NCBI GenBank assembly: GCA_004791255.1
Contig: SRUQ01000010.1
Span: 62,001 to 126,000 of the forward strand
DNA from: a bacterium M00.F.Ca.ET.205.01.1.1
GTDB lineage: Bacteria; Pseudomonadota; Alphaproteobacteria; Rhizobiales; Rhizobiaceae
Length of the DNA: 64,000 bases
Direction of reading: 5' to 3'
The notes beneath the pieces are model-generated. The model ran no database searches, was not told the origin of the DNA, and saw only the letters and a list, made by a program, of their open reading frames with translations. A program made the position numbers and the translations under genes. Positions 42,865 to 53,910 of the stretch are shown in pieces; positions within the stretch are counted from its first letter, which is position 1, and each line of letters begins with the position of its first letter.

Positions 42865-43866
42865 TCAGGTCCTGAGCGGCAGCACGCGGTCCGGCGGGCG
42901 ATGGCCGTCGACGAAGGCCCTGATATTGATGATGACCTTCTCGCCCATGTCGATACGGCCCTCGAGCGTGGCCGAACCCATATGCGGCAAGAGCACCACC
43001 TTGTTCCTGGCGGCAAGCTTGAGGAGCTTGCTGTTCAGCGCCGGCTCGTGCTCGTAGACGTCGAGGCCGGCGCCGGCGATCTTGCCGTCCTGGATCAGCT
43101 TGACCAGCGCCTCTTCATCGATGATGTCTCCGCGCGCGGTGTTGACGATATAGGCCGTGGGCTGCATCAGAGCCAGCCGCCGCGCCGACAAAAGATGGAA
43201 GGTCGCCGGCGTGGAAGGGCAATTGACCGAGATGATGTCCATACGGGCCAGCATCTGGTCGAGGCTCTCCCAATAGGTCGCCTCCAGCCCGTCCTCGACC
43301 TCCGGCAGCACGCGATGGCGATTGTGGTAGTGTATGGACAGGCCGAAAGCCTTGGCCCGCCTGGCGACGGCGGTGCCGATGCGCCCCATGCCGACAATGC
43401 CTAGCCGCTTGCCCCAGATACGCCGGCCAAGCATCCAGGTCGGCGACCAGCCGGCCCATTTTTTTTCGCCGGTGAGCACGTTGGCACCTTCCGCCAGCCG
43501 CCGCGGCACTGCCAGCATAAGCGCCAGCGTCATGTCGGCGGTGTCTTCCGTGAGCACATTGGGCGTGTTGGTGACGGTGATGCCTCTCCTGGCCGCGGCT
43601 TCGACGTCTATCTTGTCGACGCCGTTGCCGAAATTGGCGATCAGCTTGAGGTTGTCGCCGGCCTGGGCGATCAGCGCGGCGTCGATGTGATCGGTCACAG
43701 TCGGCACCAGCACGTCGGCCTCCTTGACCGCGGCGACCAGCTCGGGCTGCGTCATCGGCCTGTCCTCGACATTCAGCCTTGCGTCGAACAGCTCGCGCAT
43801 GCGGGTCTCGACCGGGTCGGGCAGCTTTCGCGTGATGACCACGAGAGGCTTCTTTTTGCCTGCCAT
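42865..43866 (-). CDS. D-2-hydroxyacid dehydrogenase (glyoxylate/hydroxypyruvate reductase type)
   Basis: 333 residues from ATG 43866 after GAGGGAAAC; the frame extends to 43896. It has the NAD-binding Rossmann motif LGIVGMGRIGTAVARRAKAFG (GxGxxG, about 150-170). Catalytic residues are Arg in VNTARGDIIDEEAL, Glu in DVYEHEPALN and His in VVLLPHMGSATLE. It reduces glyoxylate, hydroxypyruvate or related keto acids with NAD(P)H. The exact substrate cannot be read from the sequence. It is divergent from the SH3 protein gene. Confidence 0.9.
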   Translation of the reverse strand: MAGKKKPLVVITRKLPDPVETRMRELFDARLNVEDRPMTQPELVAAVKEADVLVPTVTDHIDAALIAQAGDNLKLIANFGNGVDKIDVEAAARRGITVTNTPNVLTEDTADMTLALMLAVPRRLAEGANVLTGEKKWAGWSPTWMLGRRIWGKRLGIVGMGRIGTAVARRAKAFGLSIHYHNRHRVLPEVEDGLEATYWESLDQMLARMDIISVNCPSTPATFHLLSARRLALMQPTAYIVNTARGDIIDEEALVKLIQDGKIAGAGLDVYEHEPALNSKLLKLAARNKVVLLPHMGSATLEGRIDMGEKVIINIRAFVDGHRPPDRVLPLRT

Positions 43867-44014
43867 TGTTTCCCTCGTTGAGACCTCTTTAACCAAGACC
43901 GGCGAAACTGGAATGCGGTCGTGGCAGCCGATTTACCCATGTAACAAGCGGTGCCGCCGAAGACAAAGAAAAAGGGGCGCCTCGGCCACAGGGCCAGCGC
44001 CGAAAGGAACGAAA

Positions 44015-44575
44015 GTGTCTGGTTTCGCGTTGCTTCGCCTGGCCTTGAGCGCGGCATTTCTGGGCGCTCTCCTTTATTCTCCGCTTGCTGGCGCGCAGAG
44101 CGCGGCCGCCCCTGCCCAAAGCGCCGTCACGCTTGGTCCGAGCGGCCTGCCGCTGCCGCGATTCGTCAGCCTGAAATCCGGCCGCGTCAACTCGCGCGTC
44201 GGCCCGGGCGCCAACTACTCCGTCGACTGGATGTATATGAAGGCCGGCCTGCCCATGGAGATCATCCAGGAATTCGATACATGGCGCCGGGTGCGCGATG
44301 CCGATGGTTCGGAAGGCTGGATCAACCAGTCGCTGCTTTCGGGCCGGCGCACGGCGATCGTGGCACCTTGGCAGCGCGGCAAGGGCGGCCAGATCAATCT
44401 CATGAAAAGCGCAGACAAGGACGCCAGCGTGGTGGCGATCGTCGAGCCCGGCGTCATGGGCACGATCAAGTCCTGCGACGGCCAGTGGTGCGAAATGACG
44501 CTTGACGGCCACACCGGCTGGCTCGCGCAGTCCGTCGTCTGGGGCGCCTATCCCGGAGAACGGGTCAAGGACTGA
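44015..44575 (+). CDS. Secreted SH3-domain protein
   Basis: 186 residues from GTG 44015 after AAAGGAAC. It has a signal peptide (residues 1-26, cleavage near LAGAQ), then two SH3-like segments: VSLKSGRVNSRVGPGANYSVDWMYMKAGLPMEI (first, about 48-80) and a second near residues 120-165 with the Cys pair SCDGQWCEM. The double SH3 family (SH3_3/SH3_4) is common in rhizobial periplasmic proteins that bind peptidoglycan. It overlaps the convergent DUF4260 gene by 11 bp. Confidence 0.85.
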   Translation: MSGFALLRLALSAAFLGALLYSPLAGAQSAAAPAQSAVTLGPSGLPLPRFVSLKSGRVNSRVGPGANYSVDWMYMKAGLPMEIIQEFDTWRRVRDADGSEGWINQSLLSGRRTAIVAPWQRGKGGQINLMKSADKDASVVAIVEPGVMGTIKSCDGQWCEMTLDGHTGWLAQSVVWGAYPGERVKD

Positions 44576-44945
44576 ACGTTTCCGGGTTGCGCCCGATCCG
44601 GCCGAGATGCGTATCCTGAAATCCGCTTGACAGTTTCAGGCCGTAGCCCAGCGCACGGTCGATGGCGATGTGGGCGATCCAGATCAAGGCGACGGCCACG
44701 GCACCACCATGGCCGGACAGATGCCCGGCGAGCAGCAGCAGCACGGGTACGATCAGGATGTGCAAGGCGTTGTAGGCGATGGCGCCGACCCGCGGCCCTC
44801 GGAGATAGCCCAGCATCGACAAATCCGGGGCCAGGATCAGCAGTCCGAAGAGCCACCAGGAAGCGCCTGTCGAACCATAGAAGACGACAGCGGCCACCGT
44901 AACGAGGGCCCATTCGAGCCGTATTATGCGGTCGAAGAGTTTCAT
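44565..44945 (-). CDS. DUF4260 membrane protein
   Basis: 126 residues, mostly hydrophobic with about four helices and the family core LAPDLSMLGYLRGPRVGAIAYNALH and WIAHIAIDRALGYGLK, quoted as landmarks. DUF4260 has no known function. It is on the same strand as irr, 10 bp downstream of it, so they may share a transcript. Its 3' end overlaps the convergent SH3 gene. Confidence 0.85.
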   Translation of the reverse strand: MKLFDRIIRLEWALVTVAAVVFYGSTGASWWLFGLLILAPDLSMLGYLRGPRVGAIAYNALHILIVPVLLLLAGHLSGHGGAVAVALIWIAHIAIDRALGYGLKLSSGFQDTHLGRIGRNPETFSP

Positions 44946-44955
44946 GCCCCTGCGA

Positions 44956-45405
44956 TCATTCCGGACGCTTGGGGCGCAGCCTCACCACGATGTCGACATT
45001 GGCGATCTCCATCCCCTCGGGCGGCTCGGGCAGGTTGGCAACCGTTACCGGGCCGCCGGCGATGTCGAATATCCGGTTCTCGCCTTCGATGTAGAAATGA
45101 TGATGATCGGAGGTATTGGTGTCGAAATAGGTCTTGGCGCCCTCGACGGCGAGGATGCGCAGCAGTCCTGCCTGGGTGAACTGGTGAAGGGCATTGTAAA
45201 CGGTGGCCAGCGACACCGGCACGCCGGCGGCCAGCGCCTCTTCGTGCAGTTCCTCGGCCGACAGATGACGGTCGCCCTTGGCGAAAAGCAGGTCGGCCAG
45301 CGCAATGCGCTGGCGTGTCGGCCTCAGGCCGGCTTCACGAACCCGCTTGTCCACAGCGACATTTTCCTTCCGGCAGCCCCGGTCCATCTGGTCGTCCAAG
45401 CTCAC
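44956..45405 (-). CDS. irr: Iron response regulator Irr (Fur family)
   Basis: 149 residues from GTG 45405, with GAGGCGGAAC just upstream; ATG at 45387 is an alternative. The winged helix is in LRPTRQRIALADLLFAKGDRHLSAEELHEEAL and VSLATVYNALHQFTQAGLL. The HHH motif in TSDHHHFYIEGENRI (about 98-112) is the conserved heme-sensing site of Irr. The Bradyrhizobium GCPW heme motif is absent. In rhizobia Irr accumulates in low iron and represses heme and iron-using genes. It is divergent from fabA. Confidence 0.9.
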   Translation of the reverse strand: MSLDDQMDRGCRKENVAVDKRVREAGLRPTRQRIALADLLFAKGDRHLSAEELHEEALAAGVPVSLATVYNALHQFTQAGLLRILAVEGAKTYFDTNTSDHHHFYIEGENRIFDIAGGPVTVANLPEPPEGMEIANVDIVVRLRPKRPE

Positions 45406-45473
45406 AGTTCCGCCTCAAGACACGCCCAGAATGGCAAAAAAATGAATGTCTGCCGAAACCGGACCCCTGTTGA

Positions 45474-45502
45474 CATATATTCTGTCGTCCGAATGCGATC
45501 AA
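45474..45502 (-). promoter_or_regulatory. Sigma-70-type promoter of irr
   Basis: On the minus strand TTGATC, a 17-bp spacer and TATATG, ending 69 bp upstream of the irr start. No clear ICE, IRO or MUR-type iron box overlaps it. Confidence 0.5.
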
Positions 45503-45629
45503 TAGCGCGCATTGACCCCGGCAGACTGGCGGGTTAAGCGCAAACGCCGGTTTCCGGCCCGAAACAGATTGTGTTAGGACACCAACGACAAGGGCGCGCT
45601 ACCGCCCGGGACATATGGGGACGAGATTG

Positions 45630-46148
45630 ATGGTGGGTTCGAAATCCAGCTACGACTACGAGGAATTGCTGGCCTGCGCCCGCGGGGAACTGTTCGGCGA
45701 GGGCAATGCTCAGCTGCCTTACCCGCCCATGCTGATGTTCGATCGCATCACCGAGATCAGCGAGACGGGCGGCGCCTTCGACAAGGGCTTCATCCGCGCC
45801 GAATTCGACATCAAGCCGGACCTGTGGTTCTTTGCCTGCCATTTCATCGGCAACCCGATCATGCCGGGATGCCTTGGCCTGGACGCCCTGTGGCAGCTGA
45901 CCGGCTTCTATCTGGGCTGGCTCGGCGAACCCGGCAAGGGGATGGCGCTGTCGACAGGCGAGGTCAAGTTCAAGGGCATGGTGACGCCGTCGGTGAAGAA
46001 GGTCGAATATGGCGTGGATTTCAAACGGGTGATGCGCGGTCGTCTGGTGCTCGGCATCGCCGATGGCTGGATGAAGGCGGATGGCGAGCCCATATATGCG
46101 GCAACCGACCTGAAGGTCGGTCTGTCCAAGCAGTCGGCGGTCGCTTGA
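45630..46148 (+). CDS. fabA: 3-hydroxyacyl-ACP dehydratase/isomerase FabA
   Basis: 172 residues from ATG 45630, which has GGGGACGAG upstream; an ATG at 45615 in frame is less likely. It has the catalytic His in FFACHFIGNPIMPGCLG (about 72-88) and the Asp in LGLDALWQL. It makes and isomerises trans-2-decenoyl-ACP to the cis-3 form, the branch point for unsaturated fatty acids. It is the first gene of fabA-fabB-fabI, next to divergent irr. Confidence 0.95.
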   Translation: MVGSKSSYDYEELLACARGELFGEGNAQLPYPPMLMFDRITEISETGGAFDKGFIRAEFDIKPDLWFFACHFIGNPIMPGCLGLDALWQLTGFYLGWLGEPGKGMALSTGEVKFKGMVTPSVKKVEYGVDFKRVMRGRLVLGIADGWMKADGEPIYAATDLKVGLSKQSAVA

Positions 46149-46197
46149 CCACGGCCCTGGCCGGCCTTCCGGTCAGCATTCCTGGAAGGAGTTGCAA

Positions 46198-47418
46198 ATG
46201 AGACGTGTGGTAGTCACAGGCCTCGGCATCGTGTCGTCGATCGGCAACAACGCCAACGAGGTGCAGGCCTCGCTGCATGACGCCAGATCCGGCATCAGCT
46301 TCTCCGATTCGTTTGCCGAGCACGGTTTCCGCTGCCAGGTGTGGGGCGCGCCGACGCTCGACCCTTCGGCGATGATCGACCGCCGCGCAATGCGCTTCCT
46401 CAGCCAAGGTGCTGCCTGGAACCACGTTGCCATGGACCAGGCGATCGCGGATTCCGGCCTCGGCGAAAGCGACATCACCAATGAGCGCACCGGCATCGTC
46501 ATGGGCTCGGGCGGCCCCTCCACCCGCACGATCGTCGAAGCGGCCGAAACGACGCTGAAGAACGGCAGCCCGAAGCGCATCGGCCCGTTCGCGGTGCCGA
46601 AGGCGATGTCGTCGACCGCATCGGCGACCTTGGCCACCTGGTTCAAGATCCATGGTGTCAACTATTCGATCTCGTCGGCCTGCTCGACCTCGGCGCATTG
46701 CATCGGCAATGGCTACGAGCTGATCCAGTGGGGCAAGCAGGACATGGTCTTTGCCGGTGGCCACGAGGATCTCGACTGGACGATGTCGGACCTGTTCGAC
46801 GCCATGGGCGCCATGTCGTCGAAGTACAACGACAAGGCATCGACCGCTTCCCGCGCCTATGACGCCAATCGCGACGGCTTCGTCATCGCCGGCGGCGCCG
46901 GCGTGCTGGTGCTGGAGGAGTTGGAGCATGCCAAGGCGCGCGGCGCCAAGATCTACGCCGAGATCGTCGGCTATGGCGCGACCTCGGACGGCTACGACAT
47001 GGTGGCGCCATCGGGCGAAGGCGCGATCCGCTGCATGCGGCAGGCGCTGGCGACCGTGTCCGGGCCGGTCGACTACATCAACACGCACGGCACCTCGACG
47101 CCGGTGGGCGACTCCAAGGAAATGGGCGCCATCCGCGAAGTGTTCGGCGAGAAGATGCCGTTCATCACCTCGACCAAATCGCTGACCGGCCACTCGCTGG
47201 GCGCGGCCGGCGTGCAGGAATCCATCTATTCGATCCTGATGATGCAAGGCGGCTTCATCGGCGAAAGCGCCCATATCGAGACGCTCGACCCTGAATTCGA
47301 GGGCATGCCGATCGTGCGCAAGCGCATCGACAACGCCAGGATCGACACGGTTCTGTCGAATTCCTTCGGTTTCGGCGGCACCAACGCAACGCTCGTTTTC
47401 CAGCGCTATTCCGCATAA
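46198..47418 (+). CDS. fabB: 3-oxoacyl-ACP synthase I FabB
   Basis: 406 residues, ATG 46198 after GGAAGGAG. Catalytic Cys in SSACSTSAHCIG (near 163), the two His in NTHGTSTPVGD (near 298) and KSLTGHSLGAAG (near 333), and the glycine-rich end NSFGFGGTNATL. It elongates the cis-3-decenoyl-ACP made by FabA. It lies 49 bp after fabA and 29 bp before fabI. Confidence 0.95.
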   Translation: MRRVVVTGLGIVSSIGNNANEVQASLHDARSGISFSDSFAEHGFRCQVWGAPTLDPSAMIDRRAMRFLSQGAAWNHVAMDQAIADSGLGESDITNERTGIVMGSGGPSTRTIVEAAETTLKNGSPKRIGPFAVPKAMSSTASATLATWFKIHGVNYSISSACSTSAHCIGNGYELIQWGKQDMVFAGGHEDLDWTMSDLFDAMGAMSSKYNDKASTASRAYDANRDGFVIAGGAGVLVLEELEHAKARGAKIYAEIVGYGATSDGYDMVAPSGEGAIRCMRQALATVSGPVDYINTHGTSTPVGDSKEMGAIREVFGEKMPFITSTKSLTGHSLGAAGVQESIYSILMMQGGFIGESAHIETLDPEFEGMPIVRKRIDNARIDTVLSNSFGFGGTNATLVFQRYSA

Positions 47419-47447
47419 GGCCAGCGTTTTTACAAGGATTGCCTGTC

Positions 47448-48260
47448 ATGGACGGATTGATGAAGGGCAAGCGCGGGCTTGTCATGGGCGTCGCCAACGA
47501 TCACTCGATCGCCTGGGGCATCGCGCGGAAATTGTCCGAACACGGGGCAGAACTTGCCTTCACCTATCAGGGCGAGGCGTTCGGCCGCCGCGTCAAGCCG
47601 CTGGCCGACAAGCTCGGCGCCTCGCTGGTAGTGCCTTGCGACGTTGAAGACAGCGCCTCGGTCGCCGCCACCTTCGAGACCCTGGGCGCGGCCTGGGACG
47701 GGCTGGACTTCGTCGTCCATGCCATTGGCTTTTCCGACAAGAACGAGCTGAAGGGTCTCTACGCCGACACCAGCCGCGACAATTTCGTGCGCACCATGGT
47801 TATCTCCTGCTACTCCTTCACCGAGGTCGCCCGCAATGCCGCACCGCTGATGAAGGATGGCGGCTCGATGATCACGCTGACCTATGCGGGTTCGGTCCGC
47901 GTCATGCCGAACTACAATGTCATGGGCGTCGCCAAGGCGGGGCTGGAGGCAAGTGTGCGCTACCTCGCCAACGACTACGGTCCGCGCGGCATCCGGGTGA
48001 ACGGCATTTCGGCGGGACCGGTGCGCACCTTGGCCGGAGCCGGAATTTCCGACGCGCGCCACATGTTCTCCTACCAGCAGCGCAACTCGCCGCTGCGCCG
48101 CACGGTGACCATCGACGAGGTCGGCGGTTCGGCGCTCTATCTCCTGTCCGACCTTTCCTCCGGCGTTACCGGCGAAATCCATTATGTCGATTCCGGCTAT
48201 CACATCGTGTCGATGCCGACGCTCGAGGAGTTGAAGCAGACGGATGGTGCGCGCGACTAG
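47448..48260 (+). CDS. fabI: Enoyl-ACP reductase FabI
   Basis: 270 residues from ATG 47448 after AAGGA; a TTG at 47439 is in frame. A short-chain dehydrogenase fold with the NAD motif GVANDHSIAWGIA and the active-site pair Tyr-x6-Lys in PNYNVMGVAKAGLEA. It reduces the enoyl-ACP double bond in the last step of each elongation cycle. The order fabA-fabB-fabI next to irr is conserved in rhizobia. Confidence 0.95.
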   Translation: MDGLMKGKRGLVMGVANDHSIAWGIARKLSEHGAELAFTYQGEAFGRRVKPLADKLGASLVVPCDVEDSASVAATFETLGAAWDGLDFVVHAIGFSDKNELKGLYADTSRDNFVRTMVISCYSFTEVARNAAPLMKDGGSMITLTYAGSVRVMPNYNVMGVAKAGLEASVRYLANDYGPRGIRVNGISAGPVRTLAGAGISDARHMFSYQQRNSPLRRTVTIDEVGGSALYLLSDLSSGVTGEIHYVDSGYHIVSMPTLEELKQTDGARD

Positions 48261-48383
48261 GCCATTACGGAAATAGTGTTTTCTCCTGTAAAGAATATCC
48301 CTTTCCAGTAAAATTGAATGCGTTCGCGGAAACTCATTTTAAGGAGATATCCGCTAAAGGTTCCCGTAGTTTGGGGATTTCCG

Positions 48384-49925
48384 ATGCCTGCCGTTATCAA
48401 CCCGAAGCGAACACCGGTTTTCCGGCTGCTCACCATAGCCAGCTCGGGCATTGGCAGCTTCGTCCTCGGAATCTGGGGCCTGAAGTACGGGCTCGGCCAG
48501 GGTTTTACCGGCATACCGGCCGATATGATGGTCGCGATCATGGCAGCGCTTTGCGCCCTGGCAGCGTCGCTGGCTGCCATGTCCTTCTTCGCCGGCGTCG
48601 ATGAATCGGCGGATTTCGTCTTCAACGAAACCCATTACGACAAGCTGACCGGACTGCTGGCGCGCCCGGCCATGGTCGGCAAGATTGCCGAGGCCGCATG
48701 CGCGACCAGCCGTACCGGCGAGCCGGTGTTCCTCGTCGACATCGATATCGACCGCTTCAAGCAAATCAACGACGCGATCGGTTACAGCCAGGGCGACGAG
48801 TTGATCCGCGCCTTCACCAAACGGCTGCAGGCCTGCGTGCCCGAGCGCACGCTGATCGGACGCATCGGCGCCGGCGAGTTCGCCGTGCTGCTCGCCGATC
48901 ATCAGATCCCAGGAACGTTGGAGAGCATCGTCGAGCGGCTCATAGACGAGATGATGGAGCCATATGAACTCGCCACCCATCAGCAATCGGTCAGCCTGTC
49001 GGTGGGCATCGTGGCGATGCCGAAAGACGGCATCGATCCGGTGCTTATCCTGCGACGCTCCAATCTGGCGCTGCAGCATGCGCGCGCCAGCGGCGTCGGC
49101 AACTGGGCTGTGTTCGACAGCGAGATGGGGCGGGTGGCCGACCATCGCCAATGGGTCGAATCAGAACTGCACACCGCCTTCGAGCGCGGCGACTTCGACC
49201 TTCACTATCAACCGCAACTCGACCTGCCGACCGGCCGCGTCGTCGGCTATGAAGCGCTGATCCGCTGGAAGCATCCCGAACGCGGCATGATCCCGCCGAT
49301 GGAGTTCATTCAGATCGCCGAGGAGACGGGTATGATCAACCCGATCGGCGAATGGGTGCTGCACAAGGCCTGCAGCGACGCCCGCCACCTGCCGGACGAC
49401 TGTTTCGTGGCCGTCAACATCTCACCGGTCCAGTTCATGACCAAGGATTTCGTCGGCCTCGTGCGCGACACGATGCGGGCCACCGGGATCAAGCCGTCGC
49501 GGCTGGAGCTCGAAGTCACCGAGACGGCGATGATGCAGGACCGCGACCGCGCCGCCGCGATCCTGAAAGAGCTTGCCGAGATGGGCATATCGGTTGCCGT
49601 CGATGATTTCGGCACCGGCTATTCCAACCTGAGCTATCTGATCGACTTCTCGTTCGGCAAGTTGAAGATCGACCGCTCCTTCGTCAGCCGCATCGATACA
49701 GATTCCAGCTCCGGCGCCGTCGTCTCGACCATTGTCGGCCTTTCGCGCGCGCTCGGCGTCAGCATCATTGCCGAGGGCGTCGAGACCGAAAGCCAGGCGA
49801 CGCTGCTCAGGGCCGCCGGCTGCGAAGTGGTGCAGGGCTATCTGTTCGGCCGGCCAGCCCCGCTCAACGCCAATAACGGTGGCCATGGCACCGAGGACAC
49901 CAGGCGCGTCGCCAACCTCCATTGA
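48384..49925 (+). CDS. Membrane-bound GGDEF/EAL protein with degenerate cyclase motif
   Basis: 513 residues from ATG 48384 after GGGGA. There are two N-terminal membrane helices (about 18-40 and 50-73), a GGDEF domain (about 80-245) and an EAL domain (about 265-505). The GGDEF signature reads GAGEF, so the second Gly and the acidic third residue are missing, and no RxxD inhibitory site precedes it. The EAL domain keeps YEALIRW, NISPVQF, EVTETAM, DDFGTGYSNL, KIDRSF and EGVET. It is most likely a c-di-GMP phosphodiesterase with a regulatory, GTP-sensing GGDEF domain. Confidence 0.9.
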   Translation: MPAVINPKRTPVFRLLTIASSGIGSFVLGIWGLKYGLGQGFTGIPADMMVAIMAALCALAASLAAMSFFAGVDESADFVFNETHYDKLTGLLARPAMVGKIAEAACATSRTGEPVFLVDIDIDRFKQINDAIGYSQGDELIRAFTKRLQACVPERTLIGRIGAGEFAVLLADHQIPGTLESIVERLIDEMMEPYELATHQQSVSLSVGIVAMPKDGIDPVLILRRSNLALQHARASGVGNWAVFDSEMGRVADHRQWVESELHTAFERGDFDLHYQPQLDLPTGRVVGYEALIRWKHPERGMIPPMEFIQIAEETGMINPIGEWVLHKACSDARHLPDDCFVAVNISPVQFMTKDFVGLVRDTMRATGIKPSRLELEVTETAMMQDRDRAAAILKELAEMGISVAVDDFGTGYSNLSYLIDFSFGKLKIDRSFVSRIDTDSSSGAVVSTIVGLSRALGVSIIAEGVETESQATLLRAAGCEVVQGYLFGRPAPLNANNGGHGTEDTRRVANLH

Positions 49926-49947
49926 GCGCCACCGCGTGCGCATGGCA

Positions 49948-50961
49948 TCAGCGGCGCGCCGAAAACACCTTGAACATGCCGTCGCGGGCAATCTCCGCAT
50001 GGCTTGAGAAGGCAGCCGACAGCACCGCCTCATAGGGCAGCTGGCGGTTGGCCACCATGAACAACCGTCCCCCAGGCTTCAAGGCCTTGGCAGCGGCGCG
50101 GATCATGCCGGCGCCGACCTCGGGCTCGGTCGCGCGGCTGCGATGGAAGGGCGGGTTCATGACGATCACGTCATGGCGCCGTTCAACCGTTTCGGTCAGC
50201 AGATCGGTCCAGAAGAAGCCCGGCTCCACAACGGCGTTGCCGATATTGCCCTTGGCCGCTTCGAGCGAGGCGAAGTCCGCCTCGTAAAGGTCGAGCGCCG
50301 TCAGGCCAGGCGAGCGCGCGGCGACCTCGGCCGCCACATAACCCCAACCGGCGCAGAAATCGGCGACGGCGCCACGCAGGTCGCCTGGCAGGTTCTCCAC
50401 CAGAAGCTTCGAACCCGCATCGACCTTGTCGAAGGAGAACATCCCCGGCGCGGTGCGGAACCTGCCATCGACCAGCAGAGCGGGATTTGCGGCGCGCAGT
50501 TTCTCCGCTGCCGCCAGATCGCCAGGCCGGCGAAGCCAGAAGGCGATGCCGTGATATTTCGGCATATGGCCGTCGAGCGGCACAAGCTCATCGATGCGTT
50601 TGCGCAGGCTGGCAACACCGTCATCCTTGGCGCCGGCAACCACGATCAACCCGCCCGGAGCCACGCGCTCGAGGGCTTCGGCTATCCGCAACTCGTTCTG
50701 TCCGCGATGGCGGCCGCAAAGCACCAGAGCGGCGTCGAAGCCCTCGCCTTGCGCCTGTGGCGCGACGTTGAAGCCCGCCGCCTGAAGCGATCGGAAATGC
50801 GGCCGGAATCCCTGCACCAGCTGCAGCGTGGCGTCGAAACCCGGCGACAGGCGCAAGCCGGCCTCGGCGCCAAGAAACAGCACACGCCCCCCCTGCCGTG
50901 GCCAGGAAAGAGCCTCGGCCTCGAATGGGTGGAAAAGTGTCTTCAGCACTTCAGCCGCCAT
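49948..50961 (-). CDS. RsmC-like class I SAM-dependent methyltransferase
   Basis: 337 residues. The N-terminal half is a degenerate methyltransferase-like domain; the C-terminal half is catalytic, with the SAM motif VADFCAGWGYVAAEVAAR (about 200-217) and the target-base motif NPPFHRS (near 275). This two-domain build matches RsmC, which makes m2G1207 in 16S rRNA, but RlmG-type activity is also possible. Its start is about 24 bp from the pnp terminator. Confidence 0.8.
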   Translation of the reverse strand: MAAEVLKTLFHPFEAEALSWPRQGGRVLFLGAEAGLRLSPGFDATLQLVQGFRPHFRSLQAAGFNVAPQAQGEGFDAALVLCGRHRGQNELRIAEALERVAPGGLIVVAGAKDDGVASLRKRIDELVPLDGHMPKYHGIAFWLRRPGDLAAAEKLRAANPALLVDGRFRTAPGMFSFDKVDAGSKLLVENLPGDLRGAVADFCAGWGYVAAEVAARSPGLTALDLYEADFASLEAAKGNIGNAVVEPGFFWTDLLTETVERRHDVIVMNPPFHRSRATEPEVGAGMIRAAAKALKPGGRLFMVANRQLPYEAVLSAAFSSHAEIARDGMFKVFSARR

Positions 50962-50984
50962 GTGCGCACCCTCTCAAACGAAAA

Positions 50985-51008
50985 CGGGCGCGACATAAGC
51001 CGCGCCCG
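50985..51008 (-). terminator. Intrinsic terminator of pnp
   Basis: CGGGCGCG (50985-50992) and CGCGCCCG (51001-51008) with an 8-base loop. On the minus strand the stem is followed by TTTTCGTTTG. It begins about 24 bp after the pnp stop. Confidence 0.8.
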
Positions 51009-51031
51009 CTTCGATTCTTCTATCAGACCGA

Positions 51032-53179
<2,148 letters not shown>

Positions 53180-53418
53180 ATCTTGTCCTTAATAAGCGGA
53201 AAGGGCCGCACCGTTTCACGATGCGCGAATGCCCTTTCCCTGGCTTCCTTTCTCGGGCAGCCACGGGCAAGACAACGGGAAGCTCGGGTCAATTTCGGCG
53301 CAAGCGAGCGCACGAGCGTCCTGCAATCCTGCCCCATGACCGTCCATGGGCGGTTTCGAGTGGCCCTCTGCACGCTCGAAACCGGGTCTGGCCAATCGAT
53401 ACGACTGGCAGAATACGC

Positions 53419-53452
53419 GACCGGCGGGCTCTCCGAAGAAAGCCCGCCGGTC
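53419..53452 (-). terminator. rpsO/pnp intercistronic hairpin
   Basis: GACCGGCGGGCT (53419-53430) pairs with AGCCCGCCGGTC (53441-53452), a 12-bp stem with a 10-base loop, 6 bp after the rpsO stop. No T-run follows, so it may be an RNA-processing or stability hairpin rather than a strong terminator. Confidence 0.6.
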
Positions 53453-53458
53453 AATTCG

Positions 53459-53728
53459 TCAACGGCGCAGACCGAGCTTCTCGATCAGCGTCTGGTAGCG
53501 CGCGTCGTCCTTGCGCTTGAGATAATCAAGCAGGCTGCGGCGCTGGGAGACGAGAGCGAGCAGACCACGGCGGGAATGGTTATCCTTCTTGTGGTCCTTG
53601 AAGTGGTCGGTCAGGTTCTTGATGCGCTCGGAAAGGATGGCCACCTGGACTTCCGGAGACCCGGTATCGCCCTTGGCGGTTGCGAATTCACCCATCAATT
53701 CCTGTTTGCGCTCGGCAGTAATCGACAT
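53459..53728 (-). CDS. rpsO: 30S ribosomal protein S15
   Basis: 89 residues, ATG 53728 after AAGGA, starting MSITAERKQELMGEFATAKGD with the family core GSPEVQVAILSERIKNLTDHFKDHKKDNHSRRGLL in pieces. It binds the central domain of 16S rRNA. It precedes pnp, as in most bacteria. A 182-bp AT-richer gap separates it from corA; a promoter is likely there, but no clear -35/-10 pair was found. Confidence 0.97.
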   Translation of the reverse strand: MSITAERKQELMGEFATAKGDTGSPEVQVAILSERIKNLTDHFKDHKKDNHSRRGLLALVSQRRSLLDYLKRKDDARYQTLIEKLGLRR

Positions 53729-53910
53729 CGTGCTTTTCCTTATCTGTTTGAGGAAACGGGTCGCCCTCAGCCGGGATGTCGTCCAGCAGGGGCCGGTGCA
53801 GGCAAAGCGTCAAAGCGCTAAGCTGCGGCGCATATAGTGCAATTCCCCGGAAAAGGCCAGCCCCATTCACAAGCCGGCTTCCCGACGCAAAAACAGCAGC
53901 TTTTGCTCCG

